A DNA stretch of 64,000 bases from Roseibium sp. HPY-6 (lineage in GTDB: Bacteria > Pseudomonadota > Alphaproteobacteria > Rhizobiales > Stappiaceae). The stretch spans positions 1,488,001-1,552,000 of the forward strand of contig NZ_JBEWCD010000001.1 of the NCBI RefSeq assembly GCF_040530035.1, given 5' to 3'. The notes beneath the pieces were generated by a model. That model worked only from the letters and a program-made list of their open reading frames with translations. It ran no database searches and was not told the DNA's origin. Position numbers and translations under genes: made by a program. Numbering within the stretch: position 1 is the stretch's first letter; each line of letters starts with the position of its first letter. Below are positions 44,641-54,187 of the stretch, piece after piece.

Positions 44641-45651
44641 TTAGCCGCTGGTGAGGCCGCGTTTGCAAGTGACACCGTAGGTCGCAGCGCGTGACTTAAC
44701 CGTTCTTTTTTTCCCGTTCGCATCGCGATAGCGCAACACAAGTTTGGACCGCAGCCGTCCGTTGGCGTCATCGGCGCGAACTAGGCGCGTGAGTGTCGAA
44801 GAGGCAGAGCCGGCACGCGCCATCGACCAGGACGTTTTTTTGCTCGTTGAGCCGTCTTCGTGTTCCAGCCACACCTTGCCCGAGAGTTTTCCGGTGGTCT
44901 CCACCTTTGCCTTGAATGCCACCTTGGCCGGGCAAGAGCCGGAATAGCGCCGCTTATGGCTCCGGAAGGAGACGACTTCGATCTTGGGGTTGATCACGGC
45001 CCGGCAGGTGTCGAGAAGCTTGCAGCGTTCCGGATCGGTAAGGTTCAAAGGCATTTCCACGAAGATTTCACGTGTGGTCTTCTTGGATTTCCAGCCATTG
45101 AAATTCGCCACTTTCTCATTGAAGGTTTCGCACTTTGCTTCGACCCGAATGACGAAAGTAAGTGACTTTGCATTGCCTTTCACGGCTTCGGTCAAGTCGT
45201 CGATGTCAAGAAAATCGCGAAGCGTTACGGCGTAGGTGAGTTGCCGCGCGGCGCCGACTTTACTCTGCACATCGTTTTCGTGGATGATCTTGTTGTTCGA
45301 CCAGACATTCAGGCGGCGAAAACGCATCCGGCCCTTCTTGCTGTCCTTGTGAAAACCGCATTTCACAGTCGTGAACAGTTTGGCTGCATTGTTGTTCAAT
45401 GGCGTAAACTTGAGTTGCGTGATCTTCGTCTGTTTCTTTTTCTTACGGTTGTCGATCGCGCCTTTGATCGCCGGCAGAATGCGCGGGAAGCGCTCGGCGA
45501 TTTCTTCTGCGATCGGCCCCGCAATGGCGGCAATCGCGGACGACTCAATGGACCCTTCAGCCTTGGCCGTAAGCGAAGTGCCAGTAATGAGAGCGAGCGC
45601 AAGCATGCTGCTGCCGAAAAATCGGCGAGCGTTAAATAAACGCATAGTCAT
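44641..45651 (-). CDS. Secreted basic protein of unknown function
   Basis: Protein of 336 residues with a signal peptide (MLALALITGTSLTAKA near residues 16-31) and a Lys/Arg-rich mature part, with several Cys residues that could pair in the periplasm. It has no domain I know. The two halves (about 75-205 and 225-330) both have a beta-rich look, e.g. KIEVVSFRSHKRRYSGSCPA. AAGGA lies about nine bases before the first ATG. It lies beside an IS66 relic and the following genes also look lineage-specific. Confidence 0.6.
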   Translation of the reverse strand: MTMRLFNARRFFGSSMLALALITGTSLTAKAEGSIESSAIAAIAGPIAEEIAERFPRILPAIKGAIDNRKKKKQTKITQLKFTPLNNNAAKLFTTVKCGFHKDSKKGRMRFRRLNVWSNNKIIHENDVQSKVGAARQLTYAVTLRDFLDIDDLTEAVKGNAKSLTFVIRVEAKCETFNEKVANFNGWKSKKTTREIFVEMPLNLTDPERCKLLDTCRAVINPKIEVVSFRSHKRRYSGSCPAKVAFKAKVETTGKLSGKVWLEHEDGSTSKKTSWSMARAGSASSTLTRLVRADDANGRLRSKLVLRYRDANGKKRTVKSRAATYGVTCKRGLTSG

Positions 45652-45959
45652 CTTGATATTCCTTTAAGTTAAATTAAATTTAAATTCGAATTATTTTTTC
45701 TATTCGGCAGATCAATATCAATAAAATTCATAACTACCGTAAGGTAAGGGTACATGTAATCGGCGTTTAAAGTGTGATGGAGCGCACAGTTTGGGCCAAT
45801 ATCGAGTTGAACAGTCAGCTTTGTGCTCTCGGATGGCCGGCAGGCTGGTGCAATCCTAATCGATGAAGGACTGGCCTAGAAATGGACTCCCGACTACGAG
45901 ACAGATTGGTGCACGTGGGAACCGATGGGTCTCTCTGAAGGATTTGGGTAGTTACTTTG

Positions 45960-46225
45960 GCTGATCCAGCTGCGTGCATTGCTCAAGACGCTTCCGGTCC
46001 TCTCCGCATTGCGGACTTTCGAGTGCGTTTGCGCACAGGTTGCACGCTTGGAACCCTGAGCCAATTGGCCGGGTTAGCGGATCGGTTCAATCCTTCAGGA
46101 GCAGGCCGACCGCCCCTTTCCAGGTTCATTCAACGGGCGAATGCGGGAAGGCGCGGGCTTTACATCCAACCTGCTCCAAGCTTTCATCTCCTGTCCCGGT
46201 CACTCCATGCAGAACAAACACATGA
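45960..46225 (+). pseudogene. Possible decayed LysR (GcvA-like) regulator
   Basis: One frame gives LPVLSALRTFECVCAQVARL, close to the start of GcvA-type LysR proteins, and after two stops it continues as a stretch (QEQADRPLSRFIQRANAGRR) resembling the end of the HTH helices. The recognition helix itself is lost. Rest of 45652-46574 shows no gene I can support; the minus-strand frame at 46126-46515 is likely a shadow. Confidence 0.4.
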
Positions 46226-46574
46226 TTGAAGGACTTGGCAGGCTCGGCGGGGGTCTTGGAAGCACAGTCTCCCGTGGCGATAGTCACTAAGACCGGCAAA
46301 TAACTTGAAAGACGAACGGCAGAGAAATCGGGCTTTAAAGCCGGCCAATTCGAGCGCATTTGTATAGATGCATCGAGGTCCTGCACATACGCGGGTTCTT
46401 TCTTCGCGCTCCAATTCCTAATTCTCCCCCGAAACGTAACGGCACGAAGTGCGTGCCTTGGTGATTGGAAAAAACGGGCAGTGAGCACGTGGAATCCAAT
46501 CACACATGCAACCAATGAGGCCCATTTTCAAAAGAACAAATCGACCGGATAACTGTGAGAAGAAAGACAGTTCC

Positions 46575-47108
46575 ATGAATCACGATTTCAATAAAATGAG
46601 TTTAGACGCAGACCAAATCTCGAGAGAACACACTGGTTCTCGTTCAGACGACAAACCGAACCTGAGCATGGCTTCTGCCGATATCGACCGATCTGCGAAT
46701 TCGGCTGCTGTAAATGTGCCACTATCGTTTGACCTTGAAGACAATGTGGAGATTGCAATACTGGTCGGCTTGCTTTTGCCCGCGGTTCAAGCTGCTCGTG
46801 AGGCCCCTTCCACGAACGCCGCAGATCGCTCCACTTTCAACTCTGAAGGCTTTACTTTCCTGCCCGACACCGAAGGCACCCACGAAAATGATCCAACCGA
46901 GGATTTTGGTAACGCAGTAGACCCGGCCATCATGGCTCCCGATGCGTTCCTTTTCCGCGCATTGGCAACCGGAGAAACAACAGGGCCGTTCCTGCGTCTT
47001 GAGTGGGCAAACGAAGTCCCGGAACACTCTGATCAAGGGATTTTTCACAACGAAGCAACGTCCGGTCTGGCGATGGCCAGCCTTGCGGACAGCTTCATTT
47101 TTGCTTGA
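46575..47108 (+). CDS. Acidic protein with a pseudopilin-like LLPAVQAAREA segment
   Basis: Protein of 177 residues from the ATG at 46575 (an in-frame ATG at 46506 is possible). It is rich in Asp, Glu, Asn, Ser and Thr. In the middle (about residues 62-80) it carries IAILVGLLLPAVQAAREA, which reads like the hydrophobic helix of DUF1559-type pseudopilins of planctomycetes, but here it is not at the N-terminus and no prepilin cleavage site is before it. The rest is unrecognised. Neighbours are also unknown proteins. Confidence 0.55.
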   Translation: MNHDFNKMSLDADQISREHTGSRSDDKPNLSMASADIDRSANSAAVNVPLSFDLEDNVEIAILVGLLLPAVQAAREAPSTNAADRSTFNSEGFTFLPDTEGTHENDPTEDFGNAVDPAIMAPDAFLFRALATGETTGPFLRLEWANEVPEHSDQGIFHNEATSGLAMASLADSFIFA

Positions 47109-47319
47109 GAAGACTGCGGGAATGCCGCCCGACTAGGTTTACCGCCGACTTTGCGACGGGCCCGGGCCATCTGTCGCGCTCCTTTTCACTCGGCAATCGT
47201 TTCAACGCGACCCGGCTGACGCAAGAACACGCGGGCCTGCAGCAACAGTCGAACGTGTTGCGGAGAAAGTCGCATGCTTTGGCGGAGCGTCTCCCTTGTC
47301 ACCGCAAAAAGGGTTGGAA

Positions 47320-49155
47320 ATGAAATTGAAGGTTTACACAGCGGCCATGGCGCTGGCGATGCTTGTCAGTTCTGCCGCCATTCCGTCGGAGACGCAGCTC
47401 ACGCTTGACGACTGCATTGCGACGCCACAAGCGCCTTGTGTGGATATCATTGTAAATCAGCTTCTGGCGGGCAGTGACAGCCATCCAGGGGCTCCTGCCG
47501 ACGGTGAACACGCAAACCGGATCGCGAATATGCTCGCGCTAACACCGCGCCTCGAACAAGCCGAGCAAGTGGCAGATTTAGCGCCCGATCAATTGCGCGA
47601 GAGCGTACTTGGGACAATTGCGACCCACTATGCCGAACTGGGGCAGCTTGACGAAGCCCGCAGGCTTATGCGGTTGGTTCAGGATATCAAAACCCGAGAT
47701 CACATGCGGCATACAATTGCCAGGACCGAGATCGCGCTTGGAAACGAGGATGTTGCCGGGGTTTTGGTGGGTGCAATCGAGACCCCCTCGATCCGCGACG
47801 AGGCTCTGACTACCCTGGCTGCCAGCCTTCTTGATGCAGGCGACTTTGATGGTACGTTTGAACTCAGCAGGTCGGTGAGCAACCCGATTGTCCAGTCTTT
47901 TGTTCTTGGTCTTATCATTGCGTCCGCGACGGAGCCGGAACACATAAAACGCGCCATCGGCCAGGCAGATGAGATCAAGGACCCGTCGGACCGGATCACA
48001 GGGCTGGTGCAACTCGCTGCGTTTCTTGCTTCCCATGGCTGGCAATCTGATTCCCTTGAGCTTTTCGGCAAGATCGAAAAAGATCTTGAGCAGCTTCAGA
48101 TCAGCAATGATGAAAAACAAAAACTGCAAGAAAGACTAAACGGGCGGCTGATCGAGCTGGGCTTCCTCGACACGGCTATTCCTGCAATAGCTCGCGTGCA
48201 GAATTTGGACACCCGCATCAACTTGCTGACTTATGTTGCGGAACACCACACAATATACGGTGAAACGGAAAAGGCTGAGGCGTTTTATCGGCAAAGCCTT
48301 TCCCTTGCGCGCACAACCTCGGACCCACACGCGCGCGATGAGCAACTTGCCCACATACTTACCCGCCTGTCGCTTGCCGACATCCCCCTTCGTGAGCAGG
48401 TCCACACATTCGTAGATCTGATCGAAGACCCGAAGCGCCGCGGCGAGATGCTTCGCTTTCTCGCTCTGGAGTTGGCAGCGCTCGGCCAGCTCGAACTTGC
48501 CGAGAAACGTCTCCGTTCAATCGATGATCCGGCGATACGCATTGAAGGGCTTATGACGCTGTCCAGGGAGCTCGCCCAGAGCTCCCTGACAGAACGAGCT
48601 CAAGCCCTTTTCCGGGAAGTCGTTGAAGAAAACGAAATCAGCGGCAGTTTTGCGACGCTACACATTGGAACGCAGCAGGAACTCATAAAGACAGCAAACC
48701 GGCTGGGCGCCTTTAAGCGTGCCAGGGATTTCGTTTTGCAGATCAATGAACGGAACACCAGAATCGTCGCCTTGTCGGAAATTGCCCTTTCCGCTCTTGA
48801 GGCGGGCAATGAGCGAAATGGCAGAGCCTGGCTGCACGACGCAGTACGCGAAATTGAACAGGTTGTTGATGACACGCAGCGCATCGACCTGGCTTACAGA
48901 CTGGTAGTGTGGTCCGAACGCATCGGAGGTCTGCGCGAAAACAGCGTAATCGCTCAGATGATCAAAGACGATGAGTTGCGCCAGCTTTACCTTTATGAAG
49001 TTGCCGGACATTGGCTGACCATCGAAGGCCGCCAACAAGATGCGCGTGAACTTGTGGACCGGTTCGGTTCGGACGACGTGAAAAAATCCATTCGCGACCG
49101 CGAGATAGAAAACGCTTTGATGAAAGCACTGAGGCTTGAAAGCGGCCAGAAATAA
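47320..49155 (+). CDS. Exported TPR-like helical repeat protein
   Basis: Protein of 611 residues with an N-terminal signal peptide (AAMALAMLVSSAAIP). The mature part is made of about 35-residue helix-pair repeats, as in LGTIATHYAELGQLDEARRL, LASHGWQSDSLELFGKI and MRFLALELAALGQLELAEKR-type segments, so it is a TPR-like solenoid in the periplasm, which normally binds other proteins. No enzymatic motif is visible. The ATG at 47320 is the natural start because the signal peptide begins there. Confidence 0.75.
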   Translation: MKLKVYTAAMALAMLVSSAAIPSETQLTLDDCIATPQAPCVDIIVNQLLAGSDSHPGAPADGEHANRIANMLALTPRLEQAEQVADLAPDQLRESVLGTIATHYAELGQLDEARRLMRLVQDIKTRDHMRHTIARTEIALGNEDVAGVLVGAIETPSIRDEALTTLAASLLDAGDFDGTFELSRSVSNPIVQSFVLGLIIASATEPEHIKRAIGQADEIKDPSDRITGLVQLAAFLASHGWQSDSLELFGKIEKDLEQLQISNDEKQKLQERLNGRLIELGFLDTAIPAIARVQNLDTRINLLTYVAEHHTIYGETEKAEAFYRQSLSLARTTSDPHARDEQLAHILTRLSLADIPLREQVHTFVDLIEDPKRRGEMLRFLALELAALGQLELAEKRLRSIDDPAIRIEGLMTLSRELAQSSLTERAQALFREVVEENEISGSFATLHIGTQQELIKTANRLGAFKRARDFVLQINERNTRIVALSEIALSALEAGNERNGRAWLHDAVREIEQVVDDTQRIDLAYRLVVWSERIGGLRENSVIAQMIKDDELRQLYLYEVAGHWLTIEGRQQDARELVDRFGSDDVKKSIRDREIENALMKALRLESGQK

Positions 49156-49239
49156 GAGGCAGCTTTCCCAAAATCACGCAGCCTTTGCAGCGCTGCCGGC
49201 TTTTGAAAGACGAGCGCTCATTCTTCACATGAAGGTCCT

Positions 49240-49507
49240 TAGGGTATGGACCCCTAAATGAAGTTGATTTGGTTTGAATTGTTTTGGCCAGATGAAAGGA
49301 GCTAAAGCGCAGGAAATGTGGTTCATTTTCAAGCCTTTCGCGACGCGTCAGGTGGCCAAAACAGCCAAATCCGAAGGACGGCAAAATGGCTTCACCTCGC
49401 AGCGTCATCGTGCTTGACCGGGCACAAAGCCCGCTCTTCGCACGTTTCCTCGCGAGAATTCGCCATTTCTGCCGCCAAATCAGCTTCATTTAGGGGTCCG
49501 TACCCTA
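49240..49507. mobile_element. 268-bp element with 33-bp terminal inverted repeats (MITE-like)
   Basis: The ends (49240-49272 and 49475-49507) are inverted repeats matching at 31 of 33 positions, starting TAGGGTAYGGACCCC. Between them are about 200 bases with no transposase frame. This is the form of a miniature inverted-repeat element mobilised by an IS elsewhere in the genome. A clear target duplication is not visible; the flanks may share only TA or CTAG-like bases. Confidence 0.8.
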
Positions 49508-49562
49508 GCCTCCCACAGACATGCGCTTCTGGAGACCAGTCGCCTCATCGGAGTTAAGCGCC

Positions 49563-50288
49563 ATGCATATCCATATCGTACACGCCCATCCGGAAAAGTC
49601 GTCCTATAACGCTGCACTTACCGAAGCAGCTTTCGAACATCTTGCGAATGCCGGTCACAGCGTCTCGAAAAGCGATCTCTACCTGGAGCAATTTGATCCG
49701 GTTGAGCGAGGAGCCAACTACAAGAATCGTGCTGATCGAGACGTCTTCGCGGCCCTCAACGAACAACGTCATGCGTCCGGAAACGATACGTTTCCGATCG
49801 ATGTGCAGCGTGAAATCGAAAGCCTGCGAAGCGCCGATTTTCTGGTCCTGCAATTTCCGCTATGGTGGCATGGCCCTCCGGCAATCCTCAAGGGGTGGAT
49901 GGACCGTGTGTTTGTAAATGGCGGCCTTTACTCCAGCCGGATGCGTTACGACACCGGCTACTTCAGCGGCAAGCGGGCACTGGTATCCGTTACGACGGGC
50001 GCACCACAAAAGGCATTCGGACCTGGCTGCCGTGGAGGCGATTTTGAGGTCATGCTTTGGCCGGTACACTATTCCCTGCACTACGTGGGATATGAAGTTT
50101 TACCACCCTTTGTTTCCTATGGAGTTCAGGGTCACGGATACAGCTATGAGCGCGAGGAAACGCTGCGCGAAAGACTGAAACAGAACCTGTCGAACTGGCG
50201 TGGTTACCTTTCCAAAATCGACGAAATCCAGCCGCTCAAGTTTCCGGGATGGTCGGACTGGGATGAAGACGGACGCGCCTTAACCTGA
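49563..50288 (+). CDS. NAD(P)H:quinone oxidoreductase (flavodoxin-like, NQO1/KefF type)
   Basis: Cytoplasmic FAD/FMN enzyme of 241 residues: IHIVHAHPEKSSYNAALTEA at the N-terminus, FLVLQFPLWWHGPPAILKGW (the flavin-site block), and GKRALVSVTTGAPQKAFGPG. It reduces quinones or related electrophiles by two electrons. The ATG at 49563 has GGAG nine bases before; the earlier start at 49521 is less likely. It lies only 55 bases after the MITE-like element. Confidence 0.88.
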   Translation: MHIHIVHAHPEKSSYNAALTEAAFEHLANAGHSVSKSDLYLEQFDPVERGANYKNRADRDVFAALNEQRHASGNDTFPIDVQREIESLRSADFLVLQFPLWWHGPPAILKGWMDRVFVNGGLYSSRMRYDTGYFSGKRALVSVTTGAPQKAFGPGCRGGDFEVMLWPVHYSLHYVGYEVLPPFVSYGVQGHGYSYEREETLRERLKQNLSNWRGYLSKIDEIQPLKFPGWSDWDEDGRALT

Positions 50289-50369
50289 CCGCAAATTCGA
50301 AAACAGCGCTTTGAATTTTCTGAGTTTTTCAAACCTTAGTTAGCCGACCAAATAAATGGAGTCCGTATT

Positions 50370-50660
50370 TTGGCACCTGATCTGATTAGAAAAATTATTC
50401 TTGCATCCTTGTTTTTGATCTTCGCTGCAAACAGCGCAAATGCGCAAAGCAGATGCCCCAAGGTTGTTTCCGGTTGCTCAAACCACAAAACCTGCAATCA
50501 GCTTCTGCGCGATAGACTTGAAAAAAGCAAAAGCGAATTGAAGACTTCAAACCAAGTGCGTGAAGCCAACAAGGAGATTGATCGAGCGCCAAGTGGTTGC
50601 GCAGGACGCACGAAACAACCGCAAGAAGACCGACTCCGCATGCTCATGGGTGAAAAGTAA
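50370..50660 (+). CDS. Small secreted hypothetical protein
   Basis: Open frame of 96 residues, apparently from TTG at 50370 with GGAG before it. A signal peptide (IILASLFLIFAANSANA, residues 9-25) is clear. The mature part is short, polar and has four Cys residues (CPKVVSGCSNHKTC), which suggests a disulfide-bonded periplasmic protein. I do not recognise a family. Confidence 0.5.
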   Translation: MAPDLIRKIILASLFLIFAANSANAQSRCPKVVSGCSNHKTCNQLLRDRLEKSKSELKTSNQVREANKEIDRAPSGCAGRTKQPQEDRLRMLMGEK

Positions 50661-51400
50661 TCGGCAAATTATCTGTTGCTATCCAACAAGCTAACAGACG
50701 CTCATACATCTCGCAGTACCTGTCAACTTGGGCTTCAAGTCGCCTTTCTCGGAATTTGGTCCCAACAGCCGCTATGTCAATTGAGCGTTTTCATACCCAG
50801 CGGTCAGCTCGCTTCCCAAGTCTGGGTGCATGGTGAAATCGCACGACTGGCTTCAAAACTGGAGTAGACGAAGCTCGGCATGGGGTATTTCAATTGACCT
50901 CCCGGAGCCAGGATCAAAAGAATTGCTTGTTTTCTATTGAAAATTAATAGCTTGCGAGAAAGCAAAACCAAAACAAAGGACATTTCGCTTGAGCGGAAAT
51001 GATGGCGACAACGATCCTCCGCTATCAATTAATCCTCTAATTTTCAATTATTTAACTCTCGCGCAGGGTGAGTTTTGCTGCGCATGGGACGCCCGGATTG
51101 CGTTTCAGGTTTCAAATGTATGGGCTCGAATGCGACGGGACGGGGCAATGCGGACTTGTCAGGTTAGTGGTTCACTCGTTACCTGCCGAGGTGTCGTCGA
51201 GCCCAGATGAAAAGTTCTGCTGAAAGATGACATCGAAGGATTCATTGCCTCCGGTATCCGCTTTGATTCACTTACCCGGTTACTTGCACGTTGCATGGAG
51301 GATGGCTCTCCAGAAGTGACCTGCCCCTGATTTCCCGCACCCATAAATTAGCTCTGTTCGCGTTAAATCCGGTGCAAAACCTTAGCGTTCCAGGGATGTT
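50661..51400. other. Gap with no supported gene
   Basis: About 740 bases. A plus-strand open stretch at about 51210-51329 (GFIASGIRFDSLTRLLARC) is protein-like but has no start codon; it may be a relic. An AT-rich inverted repeat (11-base arms, 50936-50946 and 51038-51048) flanks 91 bases. I see no known element. Confidence 0.4.
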
Positions 51401-52468
51401 TCAGCATTCGGCGATATCCTTTGCTTCATGGCTTTCCAAAAGACTTTGCTCAGATGCTCTGATCGACGGCTGACCTGTCATTCGCTTCCCCAACCAGTCA
51501 AATTCGGTGCCTGCATTCGATATGCTTGGCAAGATGGGTTCAGGCGGTATCCTCTTGAATTGGCCATCCTCGTATTCGGCAATCGCAAACCGGAAGATGT
51601 AGCTTGGTGTCAGGCCCAGGCGATAGTCTGACGCAACAATTCTGCCGTCGATCAGATCGGTCCTGACAAAGCCATCACTGAACCAGACCATCTTCTGATA
51701 CTCGGGATCATCGAGAACACACGAAACGAGCGCAGACTCAAATTCATGCTTATAGACGAAGGCTTTTTCATCATCATCGAAGAGCGACACATATAGATTG
51801 TGGTATTCGCCGTCCGCCTGCCCAATCACACGCCAGAGAAATGTGTTGAAGGGTGTGACCACCGTCTTCACATTGGTCACGTCGATACCCTGCTTGGCGA
51901 AAATGGACTTTCCCCGCGCGTGGATATGTTGTTGTACAATCAAGCCCCAAACCAGATACGCGGTGCTGAAAAAGAGTGACGCGACTAGTATCTTTTTCAA
52001 GCCAGCTGACCATTTTGCACTTGCGATCGCCCACGCGACGGCAACAAGCAATGGCACAGTGAAAACAGGATCAATAATAAAGATAGAACCCGTCCCGACA
52101 GGATCCGGATAGAACGGCCAGAATACCCGGGCACCATAGGCATTCATTGAATCGAGAAGCGCATGGGTCGTCAGACACAGAAAAACGGTTGTCCAAACAA
52201 GCGCACGGTTGCCCTTGAGAGATTTGAACAAACGCAGGATCAGTTCACCGATCACCGGAGCTGCAACAGCGTGAATGAAGAACGAATGCGACCAGCCGCG
52301 ATGATAGACGAATTGATCAATCTTGGTCTCAAATGGGATCAAGACATCAAGGTCGGGCAAGGTTCCCAGTAGTCCGCCAATCAAAACGGCTTTTCTGGGT
52401 CCCAGTTTCGATCCAAGGCAAGCGGCGGATATTGCCGCGCCGAACGTAAATTGTGTCAGTGAGTCCAT
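51401..52468 (-). CDS. YdjM-type inner-membrane protein (putative metal-dependent hydrolase, DUF457)
   Basis: Protein of 355 residues. The first half has the DUF457/YdjM motifs: the N-terminal MDSLTQFTFGAA, TLPDLD, HRGWSHSF and THALLDSMNAYG, with His and Asp residues that could bind metal, spread between about five membrane helices. The last 170 residues form a soluble domain. The family is named for metal-dependent hydrolase resemblance; its reaction is unknown. Confidence 0.85.
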   Translation of the reverse strand: MDSLTQFTFGAAISAACLGSKLGPRKAVLIGGLLGTLPDLDVLIPFETKIDQFVYHRGWSHSFFIHAVAAPVIGELILRLFKSLKGNRALVWTTVFLCLTTHALLDSMNAYGARVFWPFYPDPVGTGSIFIIDPVFTVPLLVAVAWAIASAKWSAGLKKILVASLFFSTAYLVWGLIVQQHIHARGKSIFAKQGIDVTNVKTVVTPFNTFLWRVIGQADGEYHNLYVSLFDDDEKAFVYKHEFESALVSCVLDDPEYQKMVWFSDGFVRTDLIDGRIVASDYRLGLTPSYIFRFAIAEYEDGQFKRIPPEPILPSISNAGTEFDWLGKRMTGQPSIRASEQSLLESHEAKDIAEC

Positions 52469-52711
52469 AATCTACGCTCTCTCCAGAGATATGCTCAGTC
52501 TGCGGTCCAATTCAAAATGCAGGCAATGCGGCTTCTGCACCGGGGCTGTCTTCCGCCTGTCTCGTCCGGCGCGGCACTCGTTCATCTTGTTGGCATCGTC
52601 CGGGGTAGACTTGGCGGTGCAATAGTTTTTCATTTCTCACAACCACGCACTTTTTTGCCCAGACGTTCCATGTGTGGTGAGTTGCAGCTCATTTGCCGAT
52701 CTGCAAACAAT

Positions 52712-54079
52712 TCAATTCACGGCTCGCGACGTCCAAACGTCTACCGTCCCTTCACGTCCTCGTATCTCGTATTGCCCCGCCCTATGAAGACCGGGGGCAA
52801 TCTCAAACGGATCCGCTGCGCTTGCCTTGACGGCCGAAATCAACTCGTTGCTGACAACGAATTCAGTGCCGGGCTTGCGGGTCAATTCTTCCATCCGGCT
52901 GGCAACATTCACGGTGTCGCCGAGAACCGTGTATTCCAGCTTGTGTTCATCACCGATATTGCCGACAACGGCGGGGCCGTAATGCACGCCGATACCGACG
53001 CCCACCGGTGGGTGGCCGTCCCCTGCCCTTTCCGCGTTCCAGTCCCTGATCGTCTCGGCCATCTGCACGGCGCATCGCAGGGCCCGCGCGGCATCGTCCG
53101 GACGGGAGCGCGGAGTGCCGAAATGAACCATCACGGCATCACCGATAAACTTGTCGATCGTTCCGTCTTGCTCAAAGGCTGCCTTGGCAAGGCGTCCGTG
53201 AAAGCTTCGCAAAAGTGCGATAAGGTCCTGCGGCGGCAGTTTTTCCGATATCGACGTAAAATCGACCATGTCCGCAAACAGAACTGCAACAGGCCGGTTG
53301 CCGGGTTCGTCAGGCTCCCACCGGCCCTCTGCGAATTCGCGTACGATATTCGGCGAAAAGTAACGCGACAGCATCGCTCGCTGCGCTTCTGCCGCCACCT
53401 GGCGGCGAACAAGTGCTCGCGAGCGGACCACCACGATCGTAAGGATGACTGAAATCAGTATCAGAAACACCACCTGGTTCGACAGCCGTGCGAGACCGAC
53501 GGCATTCGGATCGAGAATTTTGGCGAGTGCTATCTCAGCTCCCATACCCTCGTCGAGCACATCTGCCGACGTGAAGGGGATGGCGTCTGGACGCGTTGCG
53601 ACCCAGACATATCCGAGCGTCCACGAACCGACAGCGGCTAACCCGGTCCAGATCACCAGCTCTGGTTTGTAGCTGAGTGCCATGCTGACGACAAAAACAC
53701 CGAGGTAGAGGAACGCAGGTGTCCTCAGGTTCATCTGCTGCGTCCAACCTTCGAAATCAAAAGGAGTGGGAACGATCAGAACAAAACTCAGGGCCGCGGC
53801 ATCAAGGAAAACGAACCCCAATACCAGGAGTTTGTTTTCCGCGTATCGATGCCTTAGCGCAAACGGCACGATCCCGAGGAGGGCAAAGGTCGCAATCGCG
53901 CTCACATAAAGCAATGAGCGCTCAACAGGAAGCGTCAGCGATACCCAGACGGCCAGAATGAAGAGAACCGCATTACGCCCCCAGAAGACATAGGCAAGGC
54001 CGGATGCCTCCTCGCGCGCGATGGCTTCGCTCACGGACCGGGAGGTCATCGGTCGACGTGCGGGTTCAGAAAATTGCAA
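52712..54079 (-). CDS. Membrane-bound class III adenylate/guanylate cyclase
   Basis: Enzyme making cyclic AMP (or GMP). The N-terminal third has six predicted membrane helices (from about VFWGRNAVLFILAVWVSLTL on), and the C-terminal cyclase domain starts at AVLFADMVDFTSISEKLPP with the first metal Asp; GDAVMVHFG carries the second, and GDTVNVASRME holds the Asn and Arg of the transition-state site. The likely start is a TTG at 54079 with an AAGGGA before it; alternatives are ATG at 54049 or 54151. Sensing probably goes through the membrane part. The interval 52469-52711 shows no gene. Confidence 0.88.
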   Translation of the reverse strand: MQFSEPARRPMTSRSVSEAIAREEASGLAYVFWGRNAVLFILAVWVSLTLPVERSLLYVSAIATFALLGIVPFALRHRYAENKLLVLGFVFLDAAALSFVLIVPTPFDFEGWTQQMNLRTPAFLYLGVFVVSMALSYKPELVIWTGLAAVGSWTLGYVWVATRPDAIPFTSADVLDEGMGAEIALAKILDPNAVGLARLSNQVVFLILISVILTIVVVRSRALVRRQVAAEAQRAMLSRYFSPNIVREFAEGRWEPDEPGNRPVAVLFADMVDFTSISEKLPPQDLIALLRSFHGRLAKAAFEQDGTIDKFIGDAVMVHFGTPRSRPDDAARALRCAVQMAETIRDWNAERAGDGHPPVGVGIGVHYGPAVVGNIGDEHKLEYTVLGDTVNVASRMEELTRKPGTEFVVSNELISAVKASAADPFEIAPGLHRAGQYEIRGREGTVDVWTSRAVN

Positions 54080-54187
54080 GTGTATCCCTTCGCCCTGCCC
54101 GGGTATGATGGAATTCCAAATGAAATGAGATGCTTCAACCGAAACACGCATCTTGTCTCAGCGGTACCGGCGTGTGCTCAGCATTCT

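Noticed and set aside
46126..46515. 129-codon minus-strand frame in the gap before the acidic protein
   Set aside because: No signal, no ribosome site and no recognised family; it is antisense to the stretch read as a LysR relic.
48962..49489. 175-codon minus-strand frame ending in the TPR-like gene and covering the MITE-like element
   Set aside because: Half of it is the antisense of the TPR gene and the rest lies in the inverted-repeat element; not a likely gene.
50936..51048. Pair of 11-base AT-rich arms in the 50.7-51.4 kb gap, considered as an element or terminator
   Set aside because: Low-complexity sequence with a 91-base separation; chance pairing cannot be excluded and nothing else supports an element.
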